Below are positions 1-8,047 of a stretch of 64,000 nt of DNA, piece after piece (position 1 is the stretch's first letter; the number at the start of each line of letters is the position of its first letter). The notes beneath the pieces were generated by a model that did not search any database, was not told the DNA's origin, and was given only the letters and a program-made list of their open reading frames with translations. The stretch lies in NCBI GenBank assembly GCA_963740605.1, contig CAVUFC010000026.1:186001-250000 (forward strand). The letters run 5' to 3'. The stretch is from DASSUW01 sp963740605 (GTDB lineage Bacteria > Actinomycetota > Thermoleophilia > Solirubrobacterales > Solirubrobacteraceae). The translations under genes and the position numbers were made by a program.

Positions 1-932
1 ACCAGCATCTCCGGCGCCGCGTCCAGATTCGGCCGCGCCGGCACAGCGGGGAAACGATCGAGGATCTGTTCGGGCTCGTCGCTGACGCTGAGAAGGTCGG
101 CAAAGCCCAGCCGCTCCGCTTGTCGCTGCAACGCCGGATAGAGGCCGGTCTCCACGCAGTAGTGCTGTGTGTCGAGGAACGCCATCGGGCTGCGGCCGAA
201 CGTGCGGTACGCGTTCTGGGCGGCGTCCTGGAAGATCTCCTGCATGGTGCCCGCGCCCCCAGGCGCGAACACGATGCCGGCGGTGGCGACGGCGAGCATC
301 CCGTCTTCGCGGATGCTGTTCGAGAAGTACTTCGCGATGTGCGAGGCGAACTGGCTGATCGGTTCGCCGGCGATCACCCACGTGGGGATCGCCAAGCTCT
401 CGCTGCCCGGAGCGAAGTGCTCGCGGATGCCGTCCGTCACGCCCATGAAGCCGGCCCGGTCGTCGGCGGGCGGTCCGGCGTCGGCGATCGCGTCCACGGC
501 GACGTCGCGGTCCGCGTCCGAGCGCTCAGCCAGGAACGCGCCGAGATTCGCGGCCTCCATGATCCCGAGGCCGCCGCCTCCGACGACCAGGTACCCGCGC
601 TTCGTCAGCGCGGCCGTCAAGTGGACCACGCGCCGGTAGTTGGGGTCGGCTGCGAGGGTGCTCGACCCGCCCATGACCCCGACCACCGGGCGGCCGGTCC
701 GAGCGAGAAAGCGGGCCAGCGCGACATCGATGAAGTGATCGTGGGTGCATTGGGCCAGGCCCTCGTCCACGTCGGGAGCGCGCCCGCCGTGCGCCCTCAC
801 GTAGTCGTAGATCCGCCCATCCAGCGTCACGGAGTGACCGGCTCCGGGGTGCCAGCCCTGCATCAGATCGTCGCGCGTGTACAGGCGGTCCGGGCGCAGG
901 GCGTAGGGACGCTCGGGGTCGCCGCCCGTCAT
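1..932 (-). CDS. LOG-family (lysine-decarboxylase-like fold) protein, 3' end outside window
   Basis: About 310 residues are visible; the C-terminus runs off the left edge. Translation shows a Rossmann-like glycine motif VVGVMGGSS, then GGGGLGIMEAANLGA, and later PGGAGTMQE, the PGGxGTxxE signature of the LOG/PF03641 family. Family members hydrolyse nucleoside 5'-monophosphates to the free base and ribose 5-phosphate (the cytokinin-activating reaction in plants); many were once called lysine decarboxylases. An N-terminal extension of about 85 residues precedes the core. The ATG overlaps the metE stop as ATGA, so it is probably translated with metE and falls under the same B12 riboswitch. The substrate cannot be told from sequence. 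Confidence 0.8.
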   Translation of the reverse strand, partial: MTGGDPERPYALRPDRLYTRDDLMQGWHPGAGHSVTLDGRIYDYVRAHGGRAPDVDEGLAQCTHDHFIDVALARFLARTGRPVVGVMGGSSTLAADPNYRRVVHLTAALTKRGYLVVGGGGLGIMEAANLGAFLAERSDADRDVAVDAIADAGPPADDRAGFMGVTDGIREHFAPGSESLAIPTWVIAGEPISQFASHIAKYFSNSIREDGMLAVATAGIVFAPGGAGTMQEIFQDAAQNAYRTFGRSPMAFLDTQHYCVETGLYPALQRQAERLGFADLLSVSDEPEQILDRFPAVPARPNLDAAPEML

Positions 933-3175
933 CAGCGCACCGGCGCCCTCGATCGCAGCCGCCGGGCCGCCTCCATCATGTGCTCGAGCGCGGGCAGCGC
1001 CTCGTCCCACGCGCGGGTCTTGAGCCCGCAGTCGGGGTTCACCCACAACCGTTCGCGGCCGACCTGCGCCTCGGCGCGCTCGAGCAGCGCCTCGATCTCG
1101 TCCGCCGACGGCACGCGCGGGGAGTGGATGTCGTAGACGCCGGGCCCGATGTCGTTCGGGTAGTCGGGCACGTCCATGCCCGAGCGCGACGCTTCGAGCG
1201 ACAGGACGTCGGCGTCGAGTCGCGCGATGTGCTCGCCGAACGAGCCGAACTCCGAGTAGCACATGTGCGTGTGGATCTGGGTGTCCGCGCGCGCCGGCGC
1301 GACGGTCAGCCGGAAGCAGTCGACGGCCCACTCCACGTACGCCGGCTGGTCGGCACGGCGCAGTGGGAGCCCTTCGCGCAGCGCGGCCTCGTCGACCTGG
1401 ATCGCGAACGCGCCCGCCGCCTCGAGGTCGAGCACCTCGTCGCGCATCGCCAGGGCGATCTGCGTGCACGTCTCGCGCCGCGGCTGATCGTCACGCACGA
1501 ACGACCACTGGAGGATCGTCACCGGCCCGGTCAGCATCCCCTTCACCGGCCGGTTGGTGAGCCGCTGGGCGGCCTGCCACCAGCGCACGGTCATCGCGGC
1601 CGGCCGCGACACGTCGCCGAACAGGATCGGTGGCTTGACGCAGCGGCTGCCGTAGGACTGGACCCAGCCTCCGCTCGAGAACGCGAAGCCGTCGAGTTGC
1701 TCGGCGAAATACTCGACCATGTCGTTGCGCTCGGGCTCGCCGTGCACCAGCAGGTCGAGGCCGAGCCGCTCCTGGAGCTCGATCGCGTCCTCGATCCGCT
1801 CGGTGACGAACGCGTCGTAGGCGTCCGGCGTCAACGTGCCGTCGCGCAGCTCGCGGCGCGCCCCACGGATCTCGGCGGTCTGCGGGAACGAGCCGATCGT
1901 CGTGGTCGGGAGGTCGGGGAGCGGGTGGCGCTCTCGCTGCGCCTCGCGCCGCTCCTCCGGCGGCGCTGCCCGCGCATAGTCGGTGGGACGGAGCGTGGAG
2001 ACCCGCTCGCGCACCGGCCCGTCGTTGGTACGCGTGGAGGCGCGCCGTGCCGCGACCGCGTCGCGCGCCGCCCGCAGCGCGCAGTCGCGGATCTCGGGCG
2101 GGGCCGCCAGCGCGCGTAGCTCCGCCAGCTTCTCGTCCGCGAATGCGAGCCACGGCCGGATCTCCTCGTCGAGTGCGTCCTCGCGCGCCGCCTCGTACGG
2201 CACGTGGAGCAGCGAGCACGACGGCGCGATCGTGACGCGCGGGTGGCCGAGCACGGCGGCCGCGCGGTCGACGATCGGCAGCACGGCGTCGGGATCGGTC
2301 ACCCACACGTTGCGCCCGTCGATCACGCCGAGCGACAGCCGCGCGGCGCCGCCGTCGAGAGCGGCCAGTGCCGGCTCGAGTTGTTCCGGCGCCCGCACGA
2401 GGTCGAGGTGGAACTCGGCCATCGGCAATGCGAGCACCTGGTCCAGCGCCGGCCCGAGCGAGGCGAAGTAGGTCGCGAGGCTCAGCTCCGCGTCGGCCGC
2501 GCCCGCCAGCGCCGTGAGCGCCTCGCAGATCGCGCCGAGCTCGGCGGGCGTGCGGTCGAGCGCGAGACACGGCTCATCGATCTGCACCTCGCGCGCTCCC
2601 GCCGCGACGAGCGCGCGCAACAGCTCCTCATACACCGGCAGGAGCGACGAGAGCGCGTCGAGCGGCCGCTCGAGGCCCTTCGACAGCAGCAGGAACGTTG
2701 CCGGCCCGAGCACGACCGGGCGTGTCGGGATGCCGAGCGCCGTCGCCTGCGCGAGCGGCTCGAGCCAGTGCTCGGCGCGCAGGCGGAACTGGAGCCCCGG
2801 CGAGAGCTCCGGTACGAGGTGGTGGTAGTTCGTGTCGAACCACTTGGTCATCTCGAGCGGCCGCGCAGCCGCTGTTCCCCGCGCCATGGCGAAATACGCC
2901 TCGTCCCAGGTCGCATCCGGCCCCCCGAAGCGCTCCGGCACGGCGCCGACCGCATATACGGTGTCGAGCACGTGGTCGTAGAAGCTGAAATCGCCGGAGG
3001 GGATGACGTCGAGTCCGGCGCCGCTGGCACGCCGCCACCCCGCCGCTCGCAGGGTCCGCGCGACGTCGGCCAGCTCAGAGGCTGGCACGCGGCCGGCCCA
3101 GTGCCCCTCCAGCGCGGACTTCAACTCGCGATTGGGGCCGATGCGTGGAAGCCCAAGGACCGCCGTGCGTGCCAT
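932..3175 (-). CDS. metE: Cobalamin-independent methionine synthase
   Basis: Transfers the methyl group of methyltetrahydrofolate polyglutamate to homocysteine, the last step of methionine synthesis, without B12. The 747-residue length is normal for MetE. The C-terminal barrel has the full zinc set: H637 and C639 in IHTHMCYSEF, E661 in LSLEASRSGM and C716 in WVNPDCGLK, matching H641/C643/E665/C726 of the E. coli enzyme. I chose the ATG giving MARTAVLGLPRIGPNREL, the usual MetE start; the frame stays open 136 codons further upstream, but that DNA is the riboswitch. Repression by B12 is expected, because a cell with B12 can use MetH. A LOG-family gene is coupled downstream. Confidence 0.96.
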   Translation of the reverse strand: MARTAVLGLPRIGPNRELKSALEGHWAGRVPASELADVARTLRAAGWRRASGAGLDVIPSGDFSFYDHVLDTVYAVGAVPERFGGPDATWDEAYFAMARGTAAARPLEMTKWFDTNYHHLVPELSPGLQFRLRAEHWLEPLAQATALGIPTRPVVLGPATFLLLSKGLERPLDALSSLLPVYEELLRALVAAGAREVQIDEPCLALDRTPAELGAICEALTALAGAADAELSLATYFASLGPALDQVLALPMAEFHLDLVRAPEQLEPALAALDGGAARLSLGVIDGRNVWVTDPDAVLPIVDRAAAVLGHPRVTIAPSCSLLHVPYEAAREDALDEEIRPWLAFADEKLAELRALAAPPEIRDCALRAARDAVAARRASTRTNDGPVRERVSTLRPTDYARAAPPEERREAQRERHPLPDLPTTTIGSFPQTAEIRGARRELRDGTLTPDAYDAFVTERIEDAIELQERLGLDLLVHGEPERNDMVEYFAEQLDGFAFSSGGWVQSYGSRCVKPPILFGDVSRPAAMTVRWWQAAQRLTNRPVKGMLTGPVTILQWSFVRDDQPRRETCTQIALAMRDEVLDLEAAGAFAIQVDEAALREGLPLRRADQPAYVEWAVDCFRLTVAPARADTQIHTHMCYSEFGSFGEHIARLDADVLSLEASRSGMDVPDYPNDIGPGVYDIHSPRVPSADEIEALLERAEAQVGRERLWVNPDCGLKTRAWDEALPALEHMMEAARRLRSRAPVR

Positions 3176-3250
3176 GGGGTGGTCTCCGATCTGTCGGTGC
3201 GGCCCGGTCGCGAGGCCGCTGTGGTCCGGGGCTCCGCGCGGACGCGGGGC

Positions 3251-3410
3251 GAAGTCGACAGGTCTTCGGGCTCGGACGCGTTCGAAACGACCGCCTTCCC
3301 GGGGTTTTGACCCAGTGGCGTCTCGGTCGTCGCGCGCGTCCCTACCGCTGCGCGTCAGCTCCGGATTTCGAACCGGATTCCCTGACCCTCGGTCGGGCGC
3401 GATCGACTTT
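3251..3410 (-). promoter_or_regulatory. Cobalamin (B12) riboswitch in the metE leader
   Basis: Read on the minus strand, the leader holds the conserved pieces in order: AGGGAATCCGGT and GAAATCCGGAGCTGACGCGC, then CAGCGGTAGGG, GCCACTGGGTC, CCCGGGAAGGCGG, and the B12 box GAGCCCGAAGACCTGTCG at 3273-3256 (16 of 18 positions of the consensus by eye). An outer P1 stem can close between AAGTCGAT (3409-3402) and GTCGACTT (3258-3251). Between aptamer and metE start a GC-rich hairpin (GCGGCC/GGCCGC) could form the expression platform. No U-run follows, so control of translation or Rho-dependent termination is more likely than an intrinsic terminator. B12-repressed metE is a classical target of this class. 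Confidence 0.88.
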
Positions 3411-3510
3411 CGGCCGGAATCGTATCGGCTTTCTGCTGTTTGGTTTATTCGGCCGGGAGACAAACGAAAGCGTGTTTCGGTGCCAGGTACCGGTTGGTTC
3501 GTTCGAGACC

Positions 3511-3540
3511 TTGACAAACGACCCGCCGATCGGATCGGAT
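3511..3540 (+). promoter_or_regulatory. Possible promoter of the ROK regulator gene
   Basis: A perfect TTGACA (3511-3516) is followed after 18 bases by TCGGAT (3535-3540), a weak -10. The ATG at 3550 lies about ten bases after the -10, and no Shine-Dalgarno sequence precedes it, so the mRNA would be almost leaderless. The -10 assignment is uncertain. Confidence 0.35.
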
Positions 3541-3549
3541 ACGCGGCGC

Positions 3550-4758
3550 ATGGCTTCGGGTCGAGCTGGGTCCCTGGAATCACTCCGGCGCCTGAACCGC
3601 CTGCGCGTTATTCACGCGCTCCGCGATCAGGGCCTCATCTCGCGCGCTGAGATCGCGCGCCGTACCGGGCTGTCCCGTTCGACCGTCTCCAGCCTCGTCT
3701 CCGACCTCCAGGCGGATGGCCTGGTCGTCGAGCGCGAGGAGCATGGCGCGGCGCACGGGACGCAAGGTGGCCGGCCACCGATCCTGCTGTCGTTCGACTC
3801 ATCGGCCGGAGCTGCCGTCGGCATCGACTTCGGCCACAGCCACCTGCGGGTGGCGATCTCTGACCTCTCCTCGCGGATCCTCGCCGAGCGGGCTGTCCCG
3901 CTGGACACGGATCACGCCGCCGAGGAGGGGCTCGACGCCGCCGCCGATCTGGTGGAGGACCTGCTGGCCGAGGCCGGCATCGACTCCAGCCAGGTGATCG
4001 GCGCCGGAATGGGACTGCCTGGGCCGATCCGCCAGGAGGATGGCGTGGTCGGCTCGTCGGCGATCCTGCCTGGTTGGGTTGGTGTGCCGGCGGTAGGGGA
4101 GATGCGCCGCCGGCTCGACATCCCGATTCTCGTCGACAACGACGCGAACCTCGGCGCCCTCGCCGAGGCCGCGTTCGGGGCCGCTCGCGACGCGAGCGAC
4201 CTCGTGTACCTGAAGGTGGCCTCGGGGATCGGCGCAGGCCTGATCCTCAACGGCCGGTTGTATCGCGGCAGCGCAGGGCTCGCTGGTGAGCTCGGCCACG
4301 TACTGGTGGATCCGGAGGGCCTCGTGTGCCGGTGCGGCAACCGGGGCTGTTTGGAGACTCTGGCCGCCACCGGCGCGCTGGTGGAGCTGCTGCGGCGCAG
4401 TCACGGTGAGGACGTCACCGTGGCGGAGATGCTCGAGCTCGCCCGTCGGGGCGACCTCGGGTGCCGCAGGGTCATCGCCGACGCCGGACGGGCGATCGGT
4501 CAGGCGGTGTCGGTCCTGCTCAACGTCCTCAATCCCGAGCTGCTCGTGGTCGGTGGAGACCTCGCAGCGGCCGGGGACCTGCTGCTCGACGGCGTTCGCG
4601 AGTCGATCGCCAAGGCAGCGCTGCCCTCGGCCGCGGAAGCGGCCGGCGTGGTCGCCGGAGTGCTCGGTGACCGCGCGCAGGTCCTGGGTGCGATCGCTCT
4701 CGTAGTGAGCGAGGCCGATCGCGCCTTCCCCACGCGCCTCGCGGCGGAGGCTCGATGA
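3550..4758 (+). CDS. ROK-family transcriptional repressor
   Basis: 402 residues. Residues 15-62 form a MarR-like winged helix-turn-helix (SRAEIARRTGLSRSTVSSLV). Residues 88-400 are a ROK sugar-kinase-like domain with GIDFG near residue 91 and the ROK zinc motif C260-R-C262-GNRG-C267, preceded by GELGH (H250). Such proteins usually repress a neighbouring sugar operon and are released by the sugar or its phosphate. The xylose-type ABC operon begins 41 bases downstream, so XylR-like control of that operon is a reasonable inference. The frame is open far upstream, but the ATG at 3550 starts directly before the DNA-binding domain and avoids the riboswitch. Confidence 0.9.
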   Translation: MASGRAGSLESLRRLNRLRVIHALRDQGLISRAEIARRTGLSRSTVSSLVSDLQADGLVVEREEHGAAHGTQGGRPPILLSFDSSAGAAVGIDFGHSHLRVAISDLSSRILAERAVPLDTDHAAEEGLDAAADLVEDLLAEAGIDSSQVIGAGMGLPGPIRQEDGVVGSSAILPGWVGVPAVGEMRRRLDIPILVDNDANLGALAEAAFGAARDASDLVYLKVASGIGAGLILNGRLYRGSAGLAGELGHVLVDPEGLVCRCGNRGCLETLAATGALVELLRRSHGEDVTVAEMLELARRGDLGCRRVIADAGRAIGQAVSVLLNVLNPELLVVGGDLAAAGDLLLDGVRESIAKAALPSAAEAAGVVAGVLGDRAQVLGAIALVVSEADRAFPTRLAAEAR

Positions 4759-4799
4759 CAGACCCAAACCCCCCGAAAACCATCAGGAGGAGGAAATCC

Positions 4800-5903
4800 A
4801 TGCGCTATCGAGCATGGCTGACCGCGGCGCTCATGGCCGCGATTGGAGCGGTGGTGTTCGCCGGCTGCGGCGGAGACGACAGCAGCAGCAGTTCAGGTTC
4901 CTCAGGCAGTAGCAGTAGCGGCGGTGACAAGGGCAAGGTCGCGGTCCTGCTGCCGGACTCGAAGTCGTCCGTCCGCTGGGAGACCGTCGACCGTCCATTC
5001 CTGAAGAAGGCATTCGACGACGCCGGCATCGGCAACGAGATCCAGAACGCCGAGGGTGACAAGGCCACGCAGCAGCAGCAGGCTGAGCAGGCGATCACCA
5101 ACGGCGCGAAGGTCCTGCTGCTCGTCAACCTCGACTCCGGCTCCGGCGCGGCCATCGCGGCCAACGCCAAGAGCCAGGGCGTCAAGGTCATCGACTACGA
5201 CCGTCTGACCCTCAACGGCGACTCCGACTACTACGTCTCGTTCGACAACGAGCAGGTCGGCAAGCTGCAGGGCGAGGGCCTGGTCAAGTGCCTGGGCAAC
5301 ACCGACGGGCAGTCCGTCGTCGAGCTCAACGGCTCCCCGACCGACAACAACGCCACGCTGTTCAAGAACGGCTACGACTCCGTCCTGAAGCCGCTCTACG
5401 ACTCGGGCAAGCTCAAGAAGGCCGCCGACCAGTCGGTGCCGGATTGGGACAACCAGAAGGCGCTGACGATCTTCGAGCAGATGCTGCAGAAGACCGGCAA
5501 CAAGATCGACGGCGTGCTCGCGGCCAACGACGGTCTCGGCAACGCGGCGATCTCGGCGCTCAAGCAGCGCAAGCTGCCGCAGATCCCGGTCACCGGCCAG
5601 GACGCGACGCTCCAGGGCATCCAGAACATCGTCAACGGCGATCAGTGCATGACCGTCTACAAGGCGATCAAGAAGGAAGCTGACGCCGCCGCCAAGATCG
5701 CGATCGCGCTGATCAATGGCGAGACCCCCGACGTTTCGGACACGATCAACAACGGGACGAAGGACATCCCGGCCCAGTTCGAGGCGCCCGTGGCGGTCAC
5801 GAAGGACAACATCAAGGACTACATCGGCGAGCCCGACTTCCCCACGCAGGAGGACATCTGCGCCGGGAAGCTCGCGGCGAAGTGCAAGGAGATCGGACTC
5901 TGA
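4800..5903 (+). CDS. xylF: Xylose-type ABC transporter substrate-binding lipoprotein
   Basis: 367 residues, starting at an ATG six bases after a strong ribosome site (AGGAGGAGG). A lipoprotein signal ends in the lipobox FAGC with C23, followed by a Ser/Gly linker of about 20 residues tethering the protein to the membrane. The rest is a periplasmic-binding-protein-like I sugar receptor. The stretches PVTGQDATLQGIQNIVNG and QCMTVYKAIK are typical of the XylF/ChvE group. It would capture a pentose or similar sugar and deliver it to the permease encoded two genes downstream. Xylose is the closest family assignment; arabinose, galactose or ribose cannot be excluded. Confidence 0.85.
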   Translation: MRYRAWLTAALMAAIGAVVFAGCGGDDSSSSSGSSGSSSSGGDKGKVAVLLPDSKSSVRWETVDRPFLKKAFDDAGIGNEIQNAEGDKATQQQQAEQAITNGAKVLLLVNLDSGSGAAIAANAKSQGVKVIDYDRLTLNGDSDYYVSFDNEQVGKLQGEGLVKCLGNTDGQSVVELNGSPTDNNATLFKNGYDSVLKPLYDSGKLKKAADQSVPDWDNQKALTIFEQMLQKTGNKIDGVLAANDGLGNAAISALKQRKLPQIPVTGQDATLQGIQNIVNGDQCMTVYKAIKKEADAAAKIAIALINGETPDVSDTINNGTKDIPAQFEAPVAVTKDNIKDYIGEPDFPTQEDICAGKLAAKCKEIGL

Positions 5904-5911
5904 GGGATGAT

Positions 5912-5940
5912 GGGGACCCGTCCGTAATGGACGGGTCCCC
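5912..5940 (+). terminator. Perfect 12-bp hairpin between binding-protein and ATPase genes
   Basis: GGGGACCCGTCC and GGACGGGTCCCC form a perfect 12-bp stem with the loop GTAAT, starting eight bases after the binding-protein stop. No T-run follows and the next ribosome site comes within 15 bases. Inside an operon this most often gives partial termination or 3' mRNA protection, so that the binding protein is made in excess over the membrane parts. Confidence 0.6.
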
Positions 5941-5964
5941 ACCCTCTCATCCGGAGGAGATGAT

Positions 5965-6744
5965 GTGAGCGAAGTTCCGATCCTCGAGCTGCGCGGAGTC
6001 TCGAAGAGCTTCGGCGCGGTCCAGGCCCTCTACCAGGTCGACTTCCACGTCGCCCCGGGCGAGGTCATGGCACTGGTGGGAGACAACGGCGCAGGCAAGT
6101 CGACGCTGATCAAGTGCATCGCCGGGATCTATCCGTTCGACGCAGGCGAGGTCGTCTTCGAGGGCGAGCGCGTCAGCATCCACGGTCCCAAGGACTCGGC
6201 GCGTCTCGGGATCGAGGTCGTCTACCAAGACCTCGCGCTGGCCGACAACCTCGACGTCGTGCAGAACATGTACCTCGGCCGCGAGTTGACCGACGGGCTG
6301 CGGCGCATGGACGAGACGACGATGGAGGCGAAGGCGCAGGAGACCCTCAAGGGCCTGTCGGTCACGACGCTGCAGTCGGTGCGGCAGCTCGTGGCCGGCC
6401 TGTCGGGCGGCCAGCGCCAGTCGGTGGCGGTCGCCAAGGCCGTGATGTGGAACTCGCGCGTGGTGATCCTCGACGAGCCGACCGCGGCGCTCGGCGTCGC
6501 CCAGACGCGGCAGGTGCTCGATCTCGTCGCGCGCCTGGGTGAGCAAGGGCTCGCGGTGATCCTGATCTCGCACAATCTGCACGACATCTTCGAGGTGGCG
6601 GACACGATCACGGTGCTGCGCCTCGGGCAGAACGTGGCCGAGTTCAAGCGCACGGACACCAACCAGCAAGAGGTCGTCGAGGCGATCACGGCCGGCAAGC
6701 TGACGAAGGTGCCTGGCCAGTCGGATCCGGAGGTCGTCGCATGA
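5965..6744 (+). CDS. xylG: Xylose-type ABC transporter ATP-binding protein (single ATPase domain)
   Basis: 259 residues with Walker A GDNGAGKST (39-47), signature LSGGQ (146-150), Walker B VVILDEP (166-172) and the switch histidine in LISHN. It powers import with the XylH-like permease. Starts at GTG 5965 behind GGAGGAGA; both nearby ATG codons run straight into TGA. Classical XylG/RbsA/MglA proteins carry two fused ATPase domains of about 500 residues in total. This one has a single domain and would have to act as a homodimer, an arrangement seen in other actinobacterial members. It overlaps the permease gene by ATGA. Confidence 0.88.
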   Translation: MSEVPILELRGVSKSFGAVQALYQVDFHVAPGEVMALVGDNGAGKSTLIKCIAGIYPFDAGEVVFEGERVSIHGPKDSARLGIEVVYQDLALADNLDVVQNMYLGRELTDGLRRMDETTMEAKAQETLKGLSVTTLQSVRQLVAGLSGGQRQSVAVAKAVMWNSRVVILDEPTAALGVAQTRQVLDLVARLGEQGLAVILISHNLHDIFEVADTITVLRLGQNVAEFKRTDTNQQEVVEAITAGKLTKVPGQSDPEVVA

Positions 6745-7976
6745 GCACGGTTGCCGCGCCGCCTCCTGAGGCCGCGCCGGGCGGCGGCACGCAGAGCGTC
6801 GGCGCGTACGCGCGTGCCTGGTGGATCGACGTCAAGTCGGGCGAGCTCGGCTCGCTGCCGATCTTCCTCGGCCTGATCATCATCTGCATCGTCTTCCAGA
6901 CACAGAACGACCGCTTCCTGACGGCGGGCAACTTCGTCAACCTGATCGTCCAGACGGCGCCGTACGCGGTCATCGCCATGGGCGTGACGTTCGCGCTGCT
7001 GCTCGGTGAGATCGACCTGTCGATCGGCTTCGTGTCGGGCGTCGGCGGCGTGCTCACCGCGATCCTGCTGACGCCGGACGGCAACGAGCTGCCGACGTTC
7101 ATCGTCATGGTCATCGTGCTGGCGGCCGGCCTGGGCATCGGCACGTTCCACGGCCTGATCATCACCAAGATCGGCGTTCCGTCGTTCGTGGTCACGCTGG
7201 CCGGCCTCCTGGCCTGGAACGGCGTCGTGCTGCTGCTGATCGGCAGCCGCGGAACGGTCATCCTGCAGAACGACTTCGTGATCGGCCTGGCCAACAACTT
7301 CATGGCGCCGGCGGCGGCATGGGCCCTCGCCATCGCGTGCATCGTGCTGTACGCGGGGATCCAGCTGACGCGCGCGGTAAAGCGCCAGCGTGCCGGGCTG
7401 CGGACCGACCCGAACGTGATCGTCGGCGCGCGCATCGCCGGCGTCGCGGCGGTCCTGATCATCCTGGTCGCGGTCTGCAATCAGGACCGCGGGCTCCCGT
7501 ACGTCGCGCTCGTGGTCGGCGGCCTGTACCTGATGTGGACGTTCGTTCTCAACCGGACCCGCTTCGGGCGCCACATCTACGCAGTCGGCGGCAACGCCGA
7601 GGCGGCGCGACGCGCCGGCATCAACGTCGACAACGTGCGGATCGCGTGCTTCGCGTTCTGCTCGTCCATGGCGGTGATCGGCGGCATCATCCTCGCCTCG
7701 CGACTGCGGTCGGTCGACACCAACACCGGTGGTGGCCAGGCGCTGCTGTATCCGATTGCCGCCGCGGTGATCGGCGGCACGTCGCTGTTCGGCGGTCGCG
7801 GCACGATGAAGGCCGCGATCCTCGGCGCGCTGGTGATGCTCTCGATCGACAACGGCCTGGGTCTGCTGGGGCTGTCGTCCGGCACGAAGTTCGTGCTGAC
7901 CGGCGGCGTGCTGCTGCTGGCCGTGACGGTCGACTCGATCTCCCGGCGCGGGCGCGCGTCGAGCGGACGAGCATGA
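6741..7976 (+). CDS. xylH: Xylose-type ABC transporter permease
   Basis: 411 residues, about ten hydrophobic segments, belonging to the BPD_transp_2 (RbsC/XylH) family. A cytoplasmic N-terminal tail of about 45 residues precedes the first helix. Family stretches are visible: GEIDLSIGFVSGVGG after the second helix, TRFGRHIYAVGGNAEAARRA in the coupling-loop region, and GGTSLFGGRGTM near the C-terminus. It forms the sugar channel with the ATPase and binding protein encoded just upstream. Two perfect hairpins follow directly after its stop. Confidence 0.9.
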   Translation: MSTVAAPPPEAAPGGGTQSVGAYARAWWIDVKSGELGSLPIFLGLIIICIVFQTQNDRFLTAGNFVNLIVQTAPYAVIAMGVTFALLLGEIDLSIGFVSGVGGVLTAILLTPDGNELPTFIVMVIVLAAGLGIGTFHGLIITKIGVPSFVVTLAGLLAWNGVVLLLIGSRGTVILQNDFVIGLANNFMAPAAAWALAIACIVLYAGIQLTRAVKRQRAGLRTDPNVIVGARIAGVAAVLIILVAVCNQDRGLPYVALVVGGLYLMWTFVLNRTRFGRHIYAVGGNAEAARRAGINVDNVRIACFAFCSSMAVIGGIILASRLRSVDTNTGGGQALLYPIAAAVIGGTSLFGGRGTMKAAILGALVMLSIDNGLGLLGLSSGTKFVLTGGVLLLAVTVDSISRRGRASSGRA

Positions 7977-7978
7977 CG

Positions 7979-8034
7979 GGGGATCGCCCAGAGGGCGATC
8001 CCCTTGGGGGTATGTCCCAGGGGGACATACCCCC
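7979..8034 (+). terminator. Two tandem perfect hairpins behind the ABC operon
   Basis: The first hairpin is 7979-8003: an 11-bp perfect stem GGGGATCGCCC/GGGCGATCCCC with a three-base loop. The second is 8006-8034: a 13-bp perfect stem GGGGGTATGTCCC/GGGACATACCCCC with a three-base loop. Only TT separates them. They begin three bases after the permease stop and lack a T-run. I read them as a U-less tandem terminator or mRNA 3'-end stabiliser. They lie in a stretch that is open in frame with the next gene, which argues for a later start of that gene. Confidence 0.6.
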
Positions 8035-8047
8035 GGACGCTGGTGCG

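Noticed and set aside
120..1136. Long plus-strand reading frame opposite the LOG and metE genes
   Set aside because: Arg/Ala/Val-rich composition without any family pattern; the opposite strand carries clear LOG and MetE motifs.
2204..3310. 368-codon plus-strand frame opposite metE
   Set aside because: No start context, Arg/His-rich translation, and it crosses the riboswitch region.
3251..3410. SAM or SAH riboswitch before metE
   Set aside because: The B12 box, the AGGGAATCCGG element and GCCACTGGG segment fit the cobalamin class; the SAM-I core pattern is absent.
3176..3583. N-terminal extension of MetE by 136 residues
   Set aside because: The extra sequence is the cobalamin aptamer and has no protein-like conservation; MetE of 747 residues is complete.
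4869..4925. AGC/GGC-rich repeat in the binding-protein gene as a regulatory repeat
   Set aside because: It encodes the usual Ser/Gly linker after the lipobox; similar linkers occur at 48.7 and 58.3 kb.
7319..8047. Gfo/Idh gene starting far upstream at 7319 or at 7973
   Set aside because: The first is antisense-like sequence in the permease gene; the second runs through two perfect hairpins and lacks family resemblance before residue 25.
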